Shown here: positions 62,762 to 64,000 of the stretch, in pieces | Numbering within the stretch: position 1 is the stretch's first letter | Layout: each line of letters starts with the position of its first letter | Source of the DNA: Robiginitomaculum antarcticum DSM 21748 | Lineage (GTDB): Bacteria > Pseudomonadota > Alphaproteobacteria > Caulobacterales > Maricaulaceae | DNA length: 64,000 bases | Direction of reading: 5' to 3' | Assembly: GCF_000365025.1 (NCBI RefSeq) | Contig: NZ_KB823011.1 | Location: 888,621 to 952,620 of the forward strand | Notes under the pieces: model-generated | The model's database searches: none | The model's input: the letters and a program-made list of their open reading frames with translations, nothing else | What the model was told of the DNA's origin: nothing | Made by a program: the position numbers and the translations under genes

Positions 62762-63217
62762 ATGGCGGGCAAGTGGTTTGATGAATTATCGGTGGGCGAT
62801 GTCTTTGATCATGCCCTGCGCCGCACCATTACCGAAGCCGATAATGTGCTGTTTTCGGCTATGACACATAATCCGGCGCAGCTGCATCTCGACGCGGATT
62901 ATTGCGAAAAAGAAACCGAGTTCGGCCAGCGTCTGGTCAATAGTTATTTCACCCTTGGCCTTATGGTTGGCATATCCGTCGGCGACACAACGATGGGGAC
63001 AGCCGTGGCTAATTTGGGCATGACGGATGTCAAATTTCCAAAGCCGCTTTTTCACGGTGATACCGTGCATATTCAGACAGAGGTCGTCGGTTTGCGCGAG
63101 AGCAAATCACGGCCTGACCAGGGCCTAGTCACATTTGAGCACCGCGCTTTTAATCAACATGATGAGCTCTGCGCTGTGGCCACGCGCACCGGATTACAAC
63201 GCAAAAAGCCGATCTAA
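62762..63217 (+). CDS. MaoC family dehydratase (hot-dog fold)
   Basis: A 151-residue single hot-dog domain. The hydratase-2 type active-site segment is ITEADNVLFSAMTHNPAQLHLDADY (about residues 22-46), with the His of AQLHLD in the place of the catalytic His. FGQRLVNSYFTLGLMVGISV follows on the central helix. It probably hydrates an enoyl-CoA or mesaconyl-CoA-like thioester; the LVNSYFTLGL stretch is common in mesaconyl/2-methylfumaryl-CoA hydratase relatives. A GGAG ribosome site lies seven bases before the ATG. It is divergent from the DsbA-like gene. Confidence 0.85.
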   Translation: MAGKWFDELSVGDVFDHALRRTITEADNVLFSAMTHNPAQLHLDADYCEKETEFGQRLVNSYFTLGLMVGISVGDTTMGTAVANLGMTDVKFPKPLFHGDTVHIQTEVVGLRESKSRPDQGLVTFEHRAFNQHDELCAVATRTGLQRKKPI

Positions 63218-63292
63218 AATCTCTTTATGCGACAATTGGAATACGAGATAGTCAGGCCGGATTAATCGCGTCAGTTAGTCTTGCGCAAATGG

Positions 63293-64000
63293 TCATAAAT
63301 CTTCTGTCAGAATATACATCATCTCTTGCGCAAATATTGCAGCGGAAGTGTCAATGGCGCCGCGATCCGTTTCATCACCGACTTCATAAGTAATTGCCGG
63401 AATATTGTAGCGCGTATGCATATAATTTTTCGATGTAGGCAGATCAGAATTATGACGTTGTGCCCGCTCAAACGGATAGGATTGTGTGTCAATTTTCTGG
63501 GCGCTTCGCGCCATCCAGTCTTGCGTAAATCCGGCTGCAAAGCCGGCATCTTCATCCGTCTGTGTGTAAAAAACATTGCGCCGCGTCGAGTGAAAATCCA
63601 AAAACAGGCGCGGGCCGTTACCGCCGATCCCGTCAAGCCATGTTTTAATACTGCGCGTTTCGGGTTGTTCAAAAGGCCCCCAATCACGGTTTAAATCTGT
63701 TCCGTCAACATTATGCCGCCAATGGCCGCGCGACTCCGTCAGGATTTATGAGCGGTATAATCACAACATTATAAACACTGCGAAAGGCGGGCGCCTTTGG
63801 CGTGTCAGCCATTACGGTTTCAGCGAAGCTTTGCAGGTCCTATGCGCCTGTTACTTCGTCACGTTAATGGCCGTTTTCAGACAATTCGCTAAGGTATTGC
63901 GATGCAAACCTCAATTTACACCCGTCATCGCTTCGATCCCGATGTAATCAAAGGTGCCGTTTGGATGTATTTTCGTTTCCATCTAAGCTTTCGTGATGTC
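63293..64000 (-). pseudogene. M14 family zinc carboxypeptidase, degraded and partial
   Basis: The C-terminal part (63293 to about 63735) is open and clearly M14: RGHWRHNVDG, DLNRDWGPFEQPETRSIKTW, LFLDFHSTRRNVFYTQ with a zinc-ligand His, and TYEVGDETDR for the catalytic Glu region. A one-base frame change near 63726-63735 separates it from the preceding VVIIPLINPDGV segment. In that upstream frame, stop codons at 63840-63842 and 63864-63866 interrupt DEVTGA and the place where the HxxE zinc motif should be. The N-terminal part runs off the window. The combination of frameshift, nonsense codons and a lost zinc motif indicates a dead gene rather than a single sequencing error. Confidence 0.75.

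Noticed and set aside
1-64000. CRISPR arrays, insertion sequences, tRNA or rRNA genes
   Set aside because: No regularly spaced repeats, transposase-like proteins, terminal inverted repeats with target duplications, or cloverleaf/CCA-type segments were noticed on reading; a tRNAscan/ISfinder run would settle it.

Overview
The window is a contiguous stretch of chromosome from an aerobic, heterotrophic Gram-negative bacterium, most likely an alphaproteobacterium near the Maricaulales/Caulobacterales (Hyphomonadaceae-like). This placement is inferred from gene content and protein style: an adenosine kinase beside ahcY-metK, biotin-dependent propionyl-CoA carboxylase, many lipoproteins, RND pumps and a LacI-controlled xylose locus. 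No 16S rRNA gene or other decisive marker is present. Coding density is very high, many operon partners overlap by 1-4 bases, and I saw no tRNA, rRNA, insertion sequence or CRISPR array.

Layout. 1-3.6 kb: end of a CusA-type metal RND pump, a CusF-like lipoprotein and a PepSY membrane protein. 3.8-6.3 kb: YihY/BrkB membrane protein, CsbD stress protein, AI-2E family exporter. 6.3-10.4 kb: tyrosine catabolism on the minus strand (hppD, small membrane protein, VOC protein, fumarylacetoacetase, maleylacetoacetate isomerase), with a divergent MarR regulator and two operator-like palindromes; no homogentisate dioxygenase is in the cluster. 10.4-12.4 kb: two-subunit sodium/solute symporter. 12.6-19.9 kb: acyl-CoA degradation (thiolase, fused hydratase/dehydrogenase, two-subunit biotin-dependent acyl-CoA carboxylase). 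19.9-25 kb: folD, galM, a pabB-pabC fusion and an alkaline phosphatase lipoprotein. 25-28.2 kb: type I secretion adaptor and ABC transporter. 28.4-34 kb: O-antigen ligase-like protein, then the SAM cycle (metK, ahcY, adenosine kinase) with an RcnB-like secreted protein. 34.1-39.4 kb: a CYTH-like protein and propionyl-CoA carboxylase, in which pccA carries an 8-bp tandem duplication that breaks its biotin-carrier domain, and an AT-rich gene of unknown function is fitted between pccB and pccA with 4-bp overlaps on both sides. 39.6-44 kb: RND drug efflux adaptor and pump. 44-51.6 kb: lipoprotein, LOG protein, free-methionine sulfoxide reductase, FAD oxidoreductase, a divergent PEP carboxylase, sterol desaturase-family protein, SGNH hydrolase. 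51.7-59.5 kb: a xylose locus (MFS sugar porter, LacI repressor, GH3 glycosidase, xylB, xylA) with perfect palindromic operators. 60-64 kb: MATE efflux pump preceded by a leader peptide and terminator, a DsbA/HCCA-type protein, a MaoC dehydratase, and a decaying M14 carboxypeptidase pseudogene that runs off the window.

How it works together: branched or odd-chain acyl-CoAs and tyrosine feed central metabolism through the two biotin carboxylases, the beta-oxidation pair and the fumarylacetoacetate route. Xylosides are cleaved by the GH3 lipoprotein, and xylose is imported and isomerised. PEP carboxylase, whose promoter carries a near-copy of the xyl operator, may supply oxaloacetate under the same control. 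The two most novel-looking elements are the putative ribosome-controlled attenuator in front of the MATE pump and the unknown gene embedded in the propionyl-CoA carboxylase operon.
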